A stretch of DNA of 8,394 bases from Betaproteobacteria bacterium (GCA_011391185.1 JAABRB010000136.1:1-8394); one strand, 5' to 3'. Counted from the stretch's first letter, positions 1 through 6,541 are shown. The notes: generated by a model not told the origin, from the sequence alone. A program made the numbers and translations.

Positions 1-61
1 GCGGCTTGTCGATCGTGAACTTGCGGGTGCTCGAGAGCCCCGGCTTGAGATCCGCCTTCAT
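1..61 (-). CDS. Partial gene start, possible hotdog-fold (FlK-like) thioesterase
   Basis: Only the first 20 codons are present; the gene continues beyond the left edge. Reading the minus strand from the ATG at 61-59 gives MKADLKPGLSSTRKFTIDKP. A GGAGG ribosome binding site (plus-strand CCTCC at 67-71) lies 5 bases upstream, which supports a real start. The K-x-x-LKPGL opening followed by a short hydrophilic strand resembles N-termini of single-domain hotdog thioesterases of the fluoroacetyl-CoA thioesterase (FlK) type, but 20 residues cannot prove this. It is divergent from paaK and shares a 212-base gap with it. If it is a thioesterase, an acyl-CoA hydrolase beside an acyl-CoA ligase would make sense for recycling CoA or removing toxic CoA esters; that is inference. 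Confidence 0.55.
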   Translation of the reverse strand, partial: MKADLKPGLSSTRKFTIDKP

Positions 62-162
62 CCGTTCCTCCGTCCGTGACAACCTAACTCATAATCCCAC
101 GTGCGCCGCATTGCGGCCAAGCGCGGCGCCATTCAGGCGCGCCGACGTGAGGGCGGGCCGTC

Positions 163-176
163 GTGATTCTTATTAA
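163..176 (+). promoter_or_regulatory. Weak FNR/DNR-like box upstream of paaK
   Basis: GTGATTCTTATTAA matches TTGAT-N4-ATCAA with two mismatches (positions 1 and 12). It lies in the AT-rich stretch 163-210, the only such stretch in the 212-base gap between the thioesterase-like gene and paaK, so a promoter is likely here. A TTTACA hexamer at 177-182 resembles a -35 element, but I see no convincing -10 at matching distance. The box is credible mainly because better copies precede four other genes in the window; alone it would be weak. Confidence 0.3.
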
Positions 177-258
177 TTTACAGCGTAGCATAACGTGTAT
201 CGCATAAAAAGCGGCCGGGTCAACGGATCGCTGGCATCGAACAAGCTATTGAATGCAG

Positions 259-263
259 GGAGG
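259..263 (+). promoter_or_regulatory. Ribosome binding site that decides the paaK start
   Basis: GGAGG, within AGGGAGGAAA (257-266), ends 10 bases before the ATG at 274. The in-frame ATG at 253 lies upstream of this site and has no comparable site of its own, so translation most likely begins at 274. Confidence 0.75.
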
Positions 264-273
264 AAACGGGAGA

Positions 274-1590
274 ATGAGTCAATCGGACGCTGACCTTCCG
301 CTGGAGCCTGCCGAGCTTTTCGACCGCGAAAAGCTGCGGGCACTGCAACTCGAGCGGTTGCGTTGGACGGTGCGTTACGCCTACGCGAACGTCCCGCACT
401 ACAAGCAGAAGTTCGACGCCGCCAAGCTCGTGCCGGAGGACCTGAAATCGCTCGCGGACCTGGCGAAATTTCCGTTCACGGCGAAGCAGGATCTGCGCGA
501 GACCTACCCGTACGGCATGTTCGCCGTGCCGATGGATCAGGTGGTCCGTATCCATGCGTCCAGCGGTACGACCGGCAAGCCGACCGTCGTGGGGTACACG
601 CAGGGCGACATCGATGTCTGGGCCAGGGTCATGGCTCGATCGATCCAGGCAGCGGGAGGGTCCGAGCGGGACATCGTGCATAACGCGCTGGGTTACGGGC
701 TTTTCACCGGAGGGCTCGGCGTGCACTACGGCGCCGAACGGCTCGGCGCGGCCGTGGTGCCGGTCGGCGGCGGCCAGAGCGAACGGCAGGTGCAGCTCAT
801 CATGGATTTCGGCGCGACGATCATCGCGAGCACACCTTCATACATGCTGGCGCTCGCCGAGGAGTTCGCGCGCCAGGGCATCGACGCCCGCAGCACCCGT
901 CTGCGCGTGGCGCTGCTGGGCGCGGAGCCGTGGACTAACGAGATGCGCGCCGAGATCGAAGAACGGTTCGCGATCCAGGCGATCGAGCTCTACGGGCTCT
1001 CGGAGGTGATCGGCCCGGGCGTCGCCTGCGAGTACGCCGAGTCGAAGGAGGGTCCGCACGTCTGGGAGGATCTCTTCTATCCGGAGATCATCGATTCCGC
1101 GAGCGGAGCGGTGCTCCCGGACGGCGAGAAGGGTGAGCTCGTCTTCACGTCGCTCACGAAGGAGGCGCTGCCGGTCGTTCGCTACCGGACCCGCGACCTG
1201 ACCCGGCTGCTGCCCGGCACGGCGCGCCCCGCGCTGCGTCGCATCGAGAAGATCACGGGACGCTCGGACGACATGCTGATCATTCGTGGCGTCAACGTCT
1301 TTCCCAGCCAGATCGAAGAGGTCCTCTTCAAGCGACCGAGCCTCGCGCCGCATTATCAGCTCGAGCTCTGGCGCGATGAGCGGCATCTTGATCAGTTGAA
1401 CGTTCTGGTCGAGATGAAGCCCGAGCTCGATCAGACCGACGAGGCCGCGCGCGCGGCCGCGGCCCAGGACTTTCAGCATCACATCAAGTCGCTGGTGGGC
1501 ATCACTGCGCACATCAGGGTCTTGCCCGCGGGCATGGTCGAGCGCTCCGCCGGCAAGGCCAGGCGCGTCGTCGATAAACGCCCAAAGTAG
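274..1590 (+). CDS. paaK: Phenylacetate-CoA ligase (PaaK/PadJ family)
   Basis: This enzyme joins phenylacetate to coenzyme A using ATP, giving phenylacetyl-CoA and AMP in the cytoplasm; it is the entry step for aerobic (paa) or anaerobic (pad) phenylacetate degradation. From the ATG at 274 it is 438 residues, the usual length. Visible adenylate-forming motifs are the ATP loop SSGTTGKP (about 96-103), YGLSE (240-244), RYRTRDL (303-309), GRSDDMLIIRG (329-339) and a C-terminal SAGKAR with the catalytic-type Lys428. The stretch YGLFTGGLG (141-149) is characteristic of PaaK rather than other acyl-CoA ligases. Upstream is a weak FNR-like box; downstream, after 172 bases, is an AOR-family aldehyde oxidoreductase that could supply phenylacetate from phenylacetaldehyde. 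Related aryl-acetate substrates cannot be excluded from sequence. Confidence 0.93.
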   Translation: MSQSDADLPLEPAELFDREKLRALQLERLRWTVRYAYANVPHYKQKFDAAKLVPEDLKSLADLAKFPFTAKQDLRETYPYGMFAVPMDQVVRIHASSGTTGKPTVVGYTQGDIDVWARVMARSIQAAGGSERDIVHNALGYGLFTGGLGVHYGAERLGAAVVPVGGGQSERQVQLIMDFGATIIASTPSYMLALAEEFARQGIDARSTRLRVALLGAEPWTNEMRAEIEERFAIQAIELYGLSEVIGPGVACEYAESKEGPHVWEDLFYPEIIDSASGAVLPDGEKGELVFTSLTKEALPVVRYRTRDLTRLLPGTARPALRRIEKITGRSDDMLIIRGVNVFPSQIEEVLFKRPSLAPHYQLELWRDERHLDQLNVLVEMKPELDQTDEAARAAAAQDFQHHIKSLVGITAHIRVLPAGMVERSAGKARRVVDKRPK

Positions 1591-1682
1591 ACGCTCACTC
1601 CCGCCGAATTGATTGCGCAGCGGCCCGACTCGAACGGCGGGCCCGGCACTTTGTTTGGTGCCCCAATTAATCGCGCGAGGGC

Positions 1683-1696
1683 ATGACGCACATCAA
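1683..1696 (+). promoter_or_regulatory. FNR/DNR-like box with matched -10, AOR promoter
   Basis: ATGACGCACATCAA matches TTGAT-N4-ATCAA at all but two positions (1 and 5). Exactly 22 bases after it lies TACAAG (1719-1724), four of six matches to TATAAT. That is the class II activator geometry known for FNR-type proteins, with the box centred near -41.5. Transcription would begin near 1731, leaving a 32-base leader that includes the AAGGAGG ribosome binding site. The spacing agreement makes this better than a chance half-match. Confidence 0.55.
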
Positions 1697-1762
1697 ATGC
1701 CCATCCGGCGCCCGGTGCTACAAGAGTAGGCGTGCGGTGCGCAGCGCCAGCAAGGAGGCACC

Positions 1763-4087
1763 ATGGGCATACGCGACCGCGTCGCGCGGCTGATCGGCCG
1801 CATGCACGACGCGCCCCGGTACACGAGCCAGGGTCGGACGCTCTTCGTCGACCTCGAGCGGCGCGAGAGCCGCAGCAAGTACCTCCCGCGTGAGGTCCTC
1901 ACGACCTTTCTGGGCGGGCGCGGCGGCAACATGGTCCTGCTCTACAACCTTCTCGAAGCGGAGCGCGACGCGCTCGATCCGGAAGTGCCGCTGATCTTCG
2001 GCTCGGGCGTCCTCACCAGCCACATGCCGTCGGCCACGCGCGGAAGTGTCACCTCCAAATCTCCAGAGTCCTACGCCATCCTCGATGCGAACGCCGGGGA
2101 TTACTTCCCCGCGCACGCCAAGCGCCACGGCTACGATCACATCGTGCTCTACGGGCGCGCGCCGGAGTGGACGCTCGTCACGATCTCGCGAGACGAAGTC
2201 GGGTTCGTCTCCGCCGCGCCATACGTCGGCATGGACAACATGGACTTTGCGGAAGCGATCGAGCGCAACTTCGGCCGCAAGGAACGCAAAGATCTCGCGA
2301 TGGTGCGTATCACCAGCGCCGGGGAGAACGGCGTGCTCTGCAGCGGCATCATGGGCGGCCCGAAGGCAATCTACGCACGCGGCGGCGGCGGCGCCAAGAT
2401 GGGCGCGCTGCGTCTCAAGGCGATCCTCGTCCTCGGCAAGGCATCGGCCGACGAGTTCTCGGCTGACCTGAAAGCACGGAACAAGGTGATCGGCAGGAAG
2501 ATCACCGGCGCGTCGGTCGTCAAGAACGCGCTCAAGACCGTCGGCACGCCGTTCCTCTACAAGCCCTCGCGCGTGCTGGGCGCGATGGGAACGAAGAACA
2601 ACCAGGAAACCACCTGGAGCGAGCAACTCGACGCCGACGCCTTCGATCCGTATCGCCCCGGCATGGATGGCTGCTTCAAGTGCCCGGTGCAATGCCGGGC
2701 GTTGAACGACATGACCCCCGATGGCAAGGGCTACTGGGGCGTCAACGCGCTCAAGGGCGTGCAGGGCAACGCGAGCTACGACAAGGCGCAGGCCGACGTC
2801 GTGCACGCCAGGCAGAAGACCTACCAGGGCGTTCGCGGCGACGGCCGGTTCGATCGCTACGACAAGGGCGACGGCCCCGACTACTCCACCCTCGGCAAGT
2901 TCGGCCCGAACATCGGCATCCGCGAGCCCGAGCAGGTGCTGCGCCTCTCGAACATCCTGAACGACCTTGGACTCGATTCGTCTTCCACGGGGAGCGCGAT
3001 CTCCTGGGCGATGGAGCTCTACCAGCGCGGCATCATCACCAATGAAACCACCGGCGGGCTCGACCTCGGTTGGGGCAACTACGACGTGATCGAGAAGCTC
3101 CTCTTCATGACGGCGAAGCGTGAAGGCTTCGGTGACGTCATCGCCGACTCGTCACGCGCGGTCGAGCGTGGCAAGTATCCGGCGGCAGCGCTTCCCTACC
3201 GAATTGCGGTCAAGGGGCTCTTCCAGTCCGACCCGCATGACGCACGCATCCTCAAGGCATTTGCGCTGGGCCTCTCGGTGGCGACGCGCGGCATGGACCA
3301 CCTGCGCAACCGGCCCACCCTCGAGATCAATGCGCGGGTCAACGACGATCCGGCGTTCAAGGCGGCGCTCTACGGCGGCACCGTGTCACCCGAGCCCACC
3401 AGCTACGACGGCAAGGAGTTCGCAGTGCGCAAGTGCGAGAACACGTTCGCGGTCGGCGATGCGGTGGGCATGTGCCGATTCGACACGAAGCTCTTCAATT
3501 CTCCGACACTTCCGGACGTGGACGACTTCGCGGCGCAGGTCTCGACACTGACCGGCGAGACGATGAGCGAGGCGGACCTCGACGAGTGCGGGCGCAACAT
3601 TTCCGGCCTCGAGCACATGCTCAACTTCAGCCTCGGTCTGCGCGGTCGTGACGACACGTTGCCCGAGCGCTGGTTCACCGAGCCGAACCGGTCCGGGCCG
3701 TTCAAGGGCGAGAAGATCGACCGCGCGGAGTTCGAGCGGCTGAAGACGCGTTTCTACGCGCTCACCGACCTGAACGAAGAGAGTCTGCCCAGGGCCGACT
3801 GGCACGAGCGGCTCTCGCGCGCAAGCACCGGTTTTGCCGTGCGCGTCGAGGTTCCGGTCGATACGCCCGGGGCGCCCGAGCGCGTGGTGATCGTGGACGA
3901 GCCGGTCGCAACGGTGATCGAGCTGCGCGAGGCGCTCGCGCGCCGGCTGCCCGATGCGCACGACGTCCTGGCCGACCGGAATCTGAACGTGGCGGTGAAC
4001 GGCGAGATGGTCATCGCGGGCGAATCCACGACGCCGATCGCAAACGGCGACCGCGTGCAGCTCGTGCACATGATCGCGGGCGGCTGA
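1763..4087 (+). CDS. AOR-family tungsten/molybdenum oxidoreductase with C-terminal MoaD/ThiS domain
   Basis: The family oxidises aldehydes to acids using a tungsten (or molybdenum) bis-pyranopterin cofactor and one [4Fe-4S] cluster. The AOR N-domain is recognisable from GGRGGNMVLLYNLL (51-64) through the SGVLTSHMPSATRGSVTSKSP region (81-101). Cluster ligands are the CFKCPVQC motif (Cys304, Cys307, Cys311) and Cys571 in AVGMCRF. Helix motifs GLDSSSTG...AMELYQRG (403-423) and ATRGMDHL (507-514) are typical. Residues about 690-774 form an added ubiquitin-like MoaD/ThiS domain, with LNVAVNGE and NGDRVQLVHMIAGG ending in Gly773-Gly774. The family is usually about 600-650 residues; this is 774. Start: AAGGAGG at 1752-1758, 4 bases before the ATG. 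No electron-transfer subunit genes of AorA or AorC type are visible. With paaK upstream, phenylacetaldehyde is an attractive substrate, but that is inferred. Confidence 0.9.
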   Translation: MGIRDRVARLIGRMHDAPRYTSQGRTLFVDLERRESRSKYLPREVLTTFLGGRGGNMVLLYNLLEAERDALDPEVPLIFGSGVLTSHMPSATRGSVTSKSPESYAILDANAGDYFPAHAKRHGYDHIVLYGRAPEWTLVTISRDEVGFVSAAPYVGMDNMDFAEAIERNFGRKERKDLAMVRITSAGENGVLCSGIMGGPKAIYARGGGGAKMGALRLKAILVLGKASADEFSADLKARNKVIGRKITGASVVKNALKTVGTPFLYKPSRVLGAMGTKNNQETTWSEQLDADAFDPYRPGMDGCFKCPVQCRALNDMTPDGKGYWGVNALKGVQGNASYDKAQADVVHARQKTYQGVRGDGRFDRYDKGDGPDYSTLGKFGPNIGIREPEQVLRLSNILNDLGLDSSSTGSAISWAMELYQRGIITNETTGGLDLGWGNYDVIEKLLFMTAKREGFGDVIADSSRAVERGKYPAAALPYRIAVKGLFQSDPHDARILKAFALGLSVATRGMDHLRNRPTLEINARVNDDPAFKAALYGGTVSPEPTSYDGKEFAVRKCENTFAVGDAVGMCRFDTKLFNSPTLPDVDDFAAQVSTLTGETMSEADLDECGRNISGLEHMLNFSLGLRGRDDTLPERWFTEPNRSGPFKGEKIDRAEFERLKTRFYALTDLNEESLPRADWHERLSRASTGFAVRVEVPVDTPGAPERVVIVDEPVATVIELREALARRLPDAHDVLADRNLNVAVNGEMVIAGESTTPIANGDRVQLVHMIAGG

Positions 4088-4100
4088 GCGGCGCCCGAGC

Positions 4101-4114
4101 TTAATCTGCATCAA
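4101..4114 (+). promoter_or_regulatory. FNR/DNR-like box upstream of the flavoprotein gene
   Basis: TTAATCTGCATCAA has a single mismatch (position 3) to TTGAT-N4-ATCAA. It lies between the AOR stop (4087) and the TTG start at 4150. GACAAT at 4136-4141, four of six matches to TATAAT, follows 21 bases later and would place the start of transcription near 4148. This gives the gene its own likely promoter in addition to any read-through from the AOR gene, after which I see no terminator. Confidence 0.6.
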
Positions 4115-4132
4115 AGCGGCCGTCTCCCCTGA

Positions 4133-4157
4133 CCGGACAATCTGATAAATTGTCCGG
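4133..4157 (+). repeat. Perfect inverted repeat over promoter and start codon
   Basis: CCGGACAAT (4133-4141) and ATTGTCCGG (4149-4157) are exact reverse complements separated by seven bases. The left arm contains the predicted -10 hexamer and the right arm contains the TTG start codon. There is no T-run, so a terminator is unlikely. An operator for a second, unidentified regulator, or an mRNA hairpin hiding the start, are the better explanations. Confidence 0.6.
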
Positions 4158-5331
4158 CGCTCGCTACCGTTTGATTCCGACCGACCTCCCCCCGCTCCGC
4201 ATCCGCGGACACTCGCTTCTTCCCATCGTTCAAGGCGGCATGGGCGTCGGCGTCTCGGCGCATCGCCTCGCGGGAAGCGTCGCCCGGCTCGATGCCGTCG
4301 GCACGCTGTCCAGCGTGGATCTGCGGCGTCATCATCCTGACCTGATGGACCGCACCACGCGCGTCCGCGACAAGCAGGTGATCGACGCCGCCAACCTGGA
4401 AGCGCTCGATCGAGAGGTGCGCGCGGCGCTCGCGCTCGCGGAAGGACACGGCCTGGTGGCGGTAAACGTCATGCGCGCCGTCTCCCAATACGCGGAGTAC
4501 GTGCGGCAGGCCTGCGCGAGCGGTGCGCAGGCGATCGTCGTCGGCGCCGGACTGCCACTGGATCTGCCCGATATCACCGCCGACTACCCGGACGTCGCGC
4601 TCATTCCGATTCTCTCGGATGCGCGCGGCGTCGGCGTGCTCGTCAAGAAATGGCTGCGCAAGGGACGCCTTCCGGACGCGATCGTCATCGAGCATCCCGG
4701 CCGCGCCGGCGGGCACCTCGGTGCGGCAAGCGCGGCCGATGCCAGCGACGCCCGCTTCGAATTCGCCACGGTGATCCCCGGCATTCATGCGCTACTCGAC
4801 GGACTCGGCATCGCCCGCGAGCGCATGCCGCTCATCGTCGCGGGCGGCATCGGTTCGCCCGCGGAAGTGCGCAAGATGCTGGCACTCGGGGCTGCGGCGG
4901 TGCAACTCGGAACGGCATTTGCCGTCACCGTGGAAGGCGACGCCCATCCGAACTTCAAACGGGTACTCGCCGAAGCGAAGCCCGAGGACATCGTCACCTT
5001 CACCAGCGTCGCCGGCCTGCCCGCGCGCGCAGTCCGGACACCGTGGCTGGAGGCCTATCTCGCCAAGCTTCCGGCGCTCAAGCGCCGGGCCAAGCCGCGG
5101 CGCGAATGCACGCTCGCGTTCGACTGCCTGGCCACCTGCGGCCTGCGCGACGGAATCGAACGCTTCGGACAGTTCTGCATCGATCTGCAGCTCGCCGCCG
5201 CGCTGAAAGGCGACGTCAAGCGCGGGCTCTTCTTCCGCGGCGCCGGAGCGCTGCCGTTCGGTGCGCAGATCCGCCCGGTGCGCGACCTGCTCGCGTACCT
5301 GCTGGCCGGCGCGTCCCCTGCGCCGGCCTGA
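4150..5331 (+). CDS. Nitronate monooxygenase-like NAD(P)H/FMN flavoprotein with a cysteine-rich C-terminus
   Basis: This belongs to the 2-nitropropane dioxygenase/nitronate monooxygenase TIM-barrel family, which also holds FabK-type enoyl reductases. Visible are the FMN-loop motif VQGGMG (27-32), GRAGGHLG (184-191) with His189 at the position of the family's catalytic histidine, and the phosphate-binding IVAGGIGSP...ALGAAAVQLGTAF (229-257). Unusual is the C-terminal region with Cys320, Cys326, Cys330 and Cys343 (C-x5-C-x3-C-x12-C), a possible iron-sulfur or zinc site. It is 393 residues from the TTG at 4150; no ATG lies upstream of the QGGMG motif in this frame, and a TTG at 4171 is an alternative start. 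Neither has a Shine-Dalgarno site. The substrate cannot be predicted; detoxifying a nitro compound would suit the NO-linked context, but that is speculative. Confidence 0.85.
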   Translation: MSGARYRLIPTDLPPLRIRGHSLLPIVQGGMGVGVSAHRLAGSVARLDAVGTLSSVDLRRHHPDLMDRTTRVRDKQVIDAANLEALDREVRAALALAEGHGLVAVNVMRAVSQYAEYVRQACASGAQAIVVGAGLPLDLPDITADYPDVALIPILSDARGVGVLVKKWLRKGRLPDAIVIEHPGRAGGHLGAASAADASDARFEFATVIPGIHALLDGLGIARERMPLIVAGGIGSPAEVRKMLALGAAAVQLGTAFAVTVEGDAHPNFKRVLAEAKPEDIVTFTSVAGLPARAVRTPWLEAYLAKLPALKRRAKPRRECTLAFDCLATCGLRDGIERFGQFCIDLQLAAALKGDVKRGLFFRGAGALPFGAQIRPVRDLLAYLLAGASPAPA

Positions 5332-5338
5332 GCGAACT

Positions 5339-5355
5339 GCGCCGCGACGCGGCGC
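5339..5355. other. GC-rich hairpin between convergent genes
   Basis: GCGCCGCG and CGCGGCGC flank a single A, so about six base pairs with a five-base loop can form in RNA from either strand. It fills the 29-base gap between the convergent stop codons of the flavoprotein and radical SAM genes. No T-run follows on either strand, so it is not a classical intrinsic terminator but may weakly stop or stabilise both transcripts. Confidence 0.4.
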
Positions 5356-5360
5356 GCGCC

Positions 5361-6386
5361 TCAGCTTACGGGCGTAGCATCTCCACGAGTGCGATAAAGC
5401 TGCACGGGAACCGGGCTGGTCTCCGCCTCCGCGTCCTCTTCATAGGCGATGCACTTCTCGCACGCGGTCCCCGTCACGTTCTCGGCAAGGTTCGCGCGCC
5501 GCAACGCCTGGAAATTGGCGCTGTGCCACGCCTCGCGGAATGAGCTCGTGTTGAGGTCACCCATGTTGAAGCGGCCGTCGTGGTCGAAGCAGCATGCAGA
5601 CAGCCGCCCGTCGTAGGTGATGTGGCCTTCGGTGAAGAGCGACCAGCAGGGCAGCGGCTTCCTGAGCGCGCCGATGCGTCCCTGATTGCCGGCGGTGGCC
5701 TTGGTCCCCTTCGCGCCGCTCGTGAGGCCGGCCTGACCATAGAGCGGCAGGTAGTAGTGCTCATCGACGCAGGGAAGGATCTCGTCGACGGCGGCCTGCA
5801 TGCGCGCCTGCTGCTCGCCGTCATAGAGGATGCTGGAGGCGAACAGGCCGCACTGGTGCCCGGTCCGCTCCCTGACCTCTTCGCGCACCTTGTGCGCGTC
5901 CTTGATGTGCTGGACGATCCTGCGGTAATCCTTGCTCTTCACGCCGGTCACTTCGCTGAACTGGTCGGCATCGGCGAAATTGAAGCTGAACTTGAGGCTG
6001 TCGAGGCCGGCGTTCATGCAGGCGCGGATACGCTCCGCCTCGGCCATGCGGCCGTTCGTCGTCAGGAACACGTACGGATACCCGCATTCCTGCTTCGCGA
6101 ATCGGATCGCGTCGGGCAGCCAGGGCACCAGGAACGATTCGCCAAGATAGAAGACCCCGAGCTCCTCCACGCCCGCTTCGCGCATTTCCTTCACGATCCG
6201 GGCGAAGAAAGGCCACGGCATGTCGCTCTTTTCGCGCAGGCGCATGTGCGACGCGCAGAAGAAGCACTTGAAATCGCACCGCGCGGTGAGCTCGATCTTG
6301 ACGCTCTTCGGAATCGGCGGCGCCGGACTCCGGTACTCGTCGGTGAGCAGCGTGATCCGGTCGATGCGGTCGGTGATCTTCGGCAT
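5361..6386 (-). CDS. Radical SAM/SPASM-domain protein, candidate tungsten-enzyme maturase
   Basis: Radical SAM proteins cleave S-adenosylmethionine at a [4Fe-4S] cluster to start radical chemistry. Here the cluster motif is C-x3-C-x2-C (Cys37, Cys41, Cys44), followed by a GGE-like YLGES (80-84) and the barrel motif FLTTNG (107-112). The C-terminal half carries a SPASM-type auxiliary cluster region: Cys247 in PCWSLF, Cys265-Cys266 in DGRLSACCFD, and the C-x2-C pair Cys309/Cys312. Length is 341 residues, ordinary for the class. The start has a GGGG ribosome binding site 6 bases upstream (6393-6396). SPASM proteins often modify peptides or mature enzymes; I recall a recognised subfamily associated with tungsten-cofactor oxidoreductases, which the nearby AOR gene would fit. 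Family membership in that subfamily is inferred from context, not shown. An FNR-like promoter and a leader terminator precede it. Confidence 0.88.
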   Translation of the reverse strand: MPKITDRIDRITLLTDEYRSPAPPIPKSVKIELTARCDFKCFFCASHMRLREKSDMPWPFFARIVKEMREAGVEELGVFYLGESFLVPWLPDAIRFAKQECGYPYVFLTTNGRMAEAERIRACMNAGLDSLKFSFNFADADQFSEVTGVKSKDYRRIVQHIKDAHKVREEVRERTGHQCGLFASSILYDGEQQARMQAAVDEILPCVDEHYYLPLYGQAGLTSGAKGTKATAGNQGRIGALRKPLPCWSLFTEGHITYDGRLSACCFDHDGRFNMGDLNTSSFREAWHSANFQALRRANLAENVTGTACEKCIAYEEDAEAETSPVPVQLYRTRGDATPVS

Positions 6387-6426
6387 GGTGGTCCCCTGGC
6401 TGGTTTGACGTGGATTATTCAGCTAC

Positions 6427-6478
6427 AAAAAAATCGGGCGAGTAACGGAATGTCTTGCAACACCCCGTTAACTCGCCC
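6427..6478 (-). terminator. Intrinsic terminator, either after the regulator or in the radical SAM leader
   Basis: On the minus strand GGGCGAGTTAACGG (6478-6465) pairs with CCGTTACTCGCCC (6448-6436) with one bulged base and a 16-base loop. It is followed by GA and seven T residues (6433-6427). This is a textbook Rho-independent terminator reading toward the radical SAM gene. It could end the regulator transcript (stop codon at 6657-6659). But the predicted radical SAM promoter (-10 at 6505-6500) lies upstream of it, which would place it in that gene's leader, about 15 bases into the transcript and 40 bases before the start codon. Confidence 0.8.
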
Positions 6479-6490
6479 CAGACCAGGAGA

Positions 6491-6505
6491 CACAGTTCAA
6501 TTGTG
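6491..6505. promoter_or_regulatory. Short near-palindrome over the radical SAM -10 element
   Basis: CACAGTTCAATTGTG is a near-palindrome of the form CACA-N-TT-N-AA-N-TGTG. It overlaps the predicted -10 hexamer CACAAT (minus strand, 6505-6500) of the radical SAM promoter, so it could be a repressor site. It is short and may be coincidence. Confidence 0.25.
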
Positions 6506-6527
6506 GTCACGGCGCCTCTTCCCTGCT

Positions 6528-6541
6528 GTGATCTGGATCAA
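6528..6541 (-). promoter_or_regulatory. FNR/DNR-like box with matched -10, radical SAM promoter
   Basis: Read on the minus strand, TTGATCCAGATCAC has one mismatch to TTGAT-N4-ATCAA (last position). Exactly 22 bases further in the minus direction is CACAAT (6505-6500), four of six matches to TATAAT, the class II geometry seen also at the AOR promoter. Transcription would begin near 6493. The site also resembles a CRP half-site (TGTGA on the plus strand), but no matching TCACA arm is present. Confidence 0.6.

Noticed and set aside
253..273. Upstream in-frame ATG as the start of paaK
   Set aside because: The Shine-Dalgarno sequence GGAGG lies downstream of this ATG and serves the ATG at 274.
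1645..1662. GGCAC/GTGCC hairpin after paaK as a terminator
   Set aside because: Only five base pairs, with an eight-base loop and no following T-run (CCAATTAATC follows).
1607..1676. Near-direct repeat AATTGATTGCGC (1607-1618) and AATTAATCGCGC (1665-1676)
   Set aside because: Two copies only, with two mismatches, not arranged as attachment sites and with no adjacent integrase or transposase.
1718..2806. 362-codon minus-strand open frame within the AOR gene
   Set aside because: Its composition is arginine-, histidine- and valine-rich without motifs, typical of an antisense shadow of a GC-rich gene; the plus-strand frame is a full AOR homologue.
6405..6418. TTGACGTGGATTAT as another FNR-type box just before the radical SAM start
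   Set aside because: The right half-site is poor and it lies downstream of the terminator-like hairpin and too close to the start codon for an activator site.
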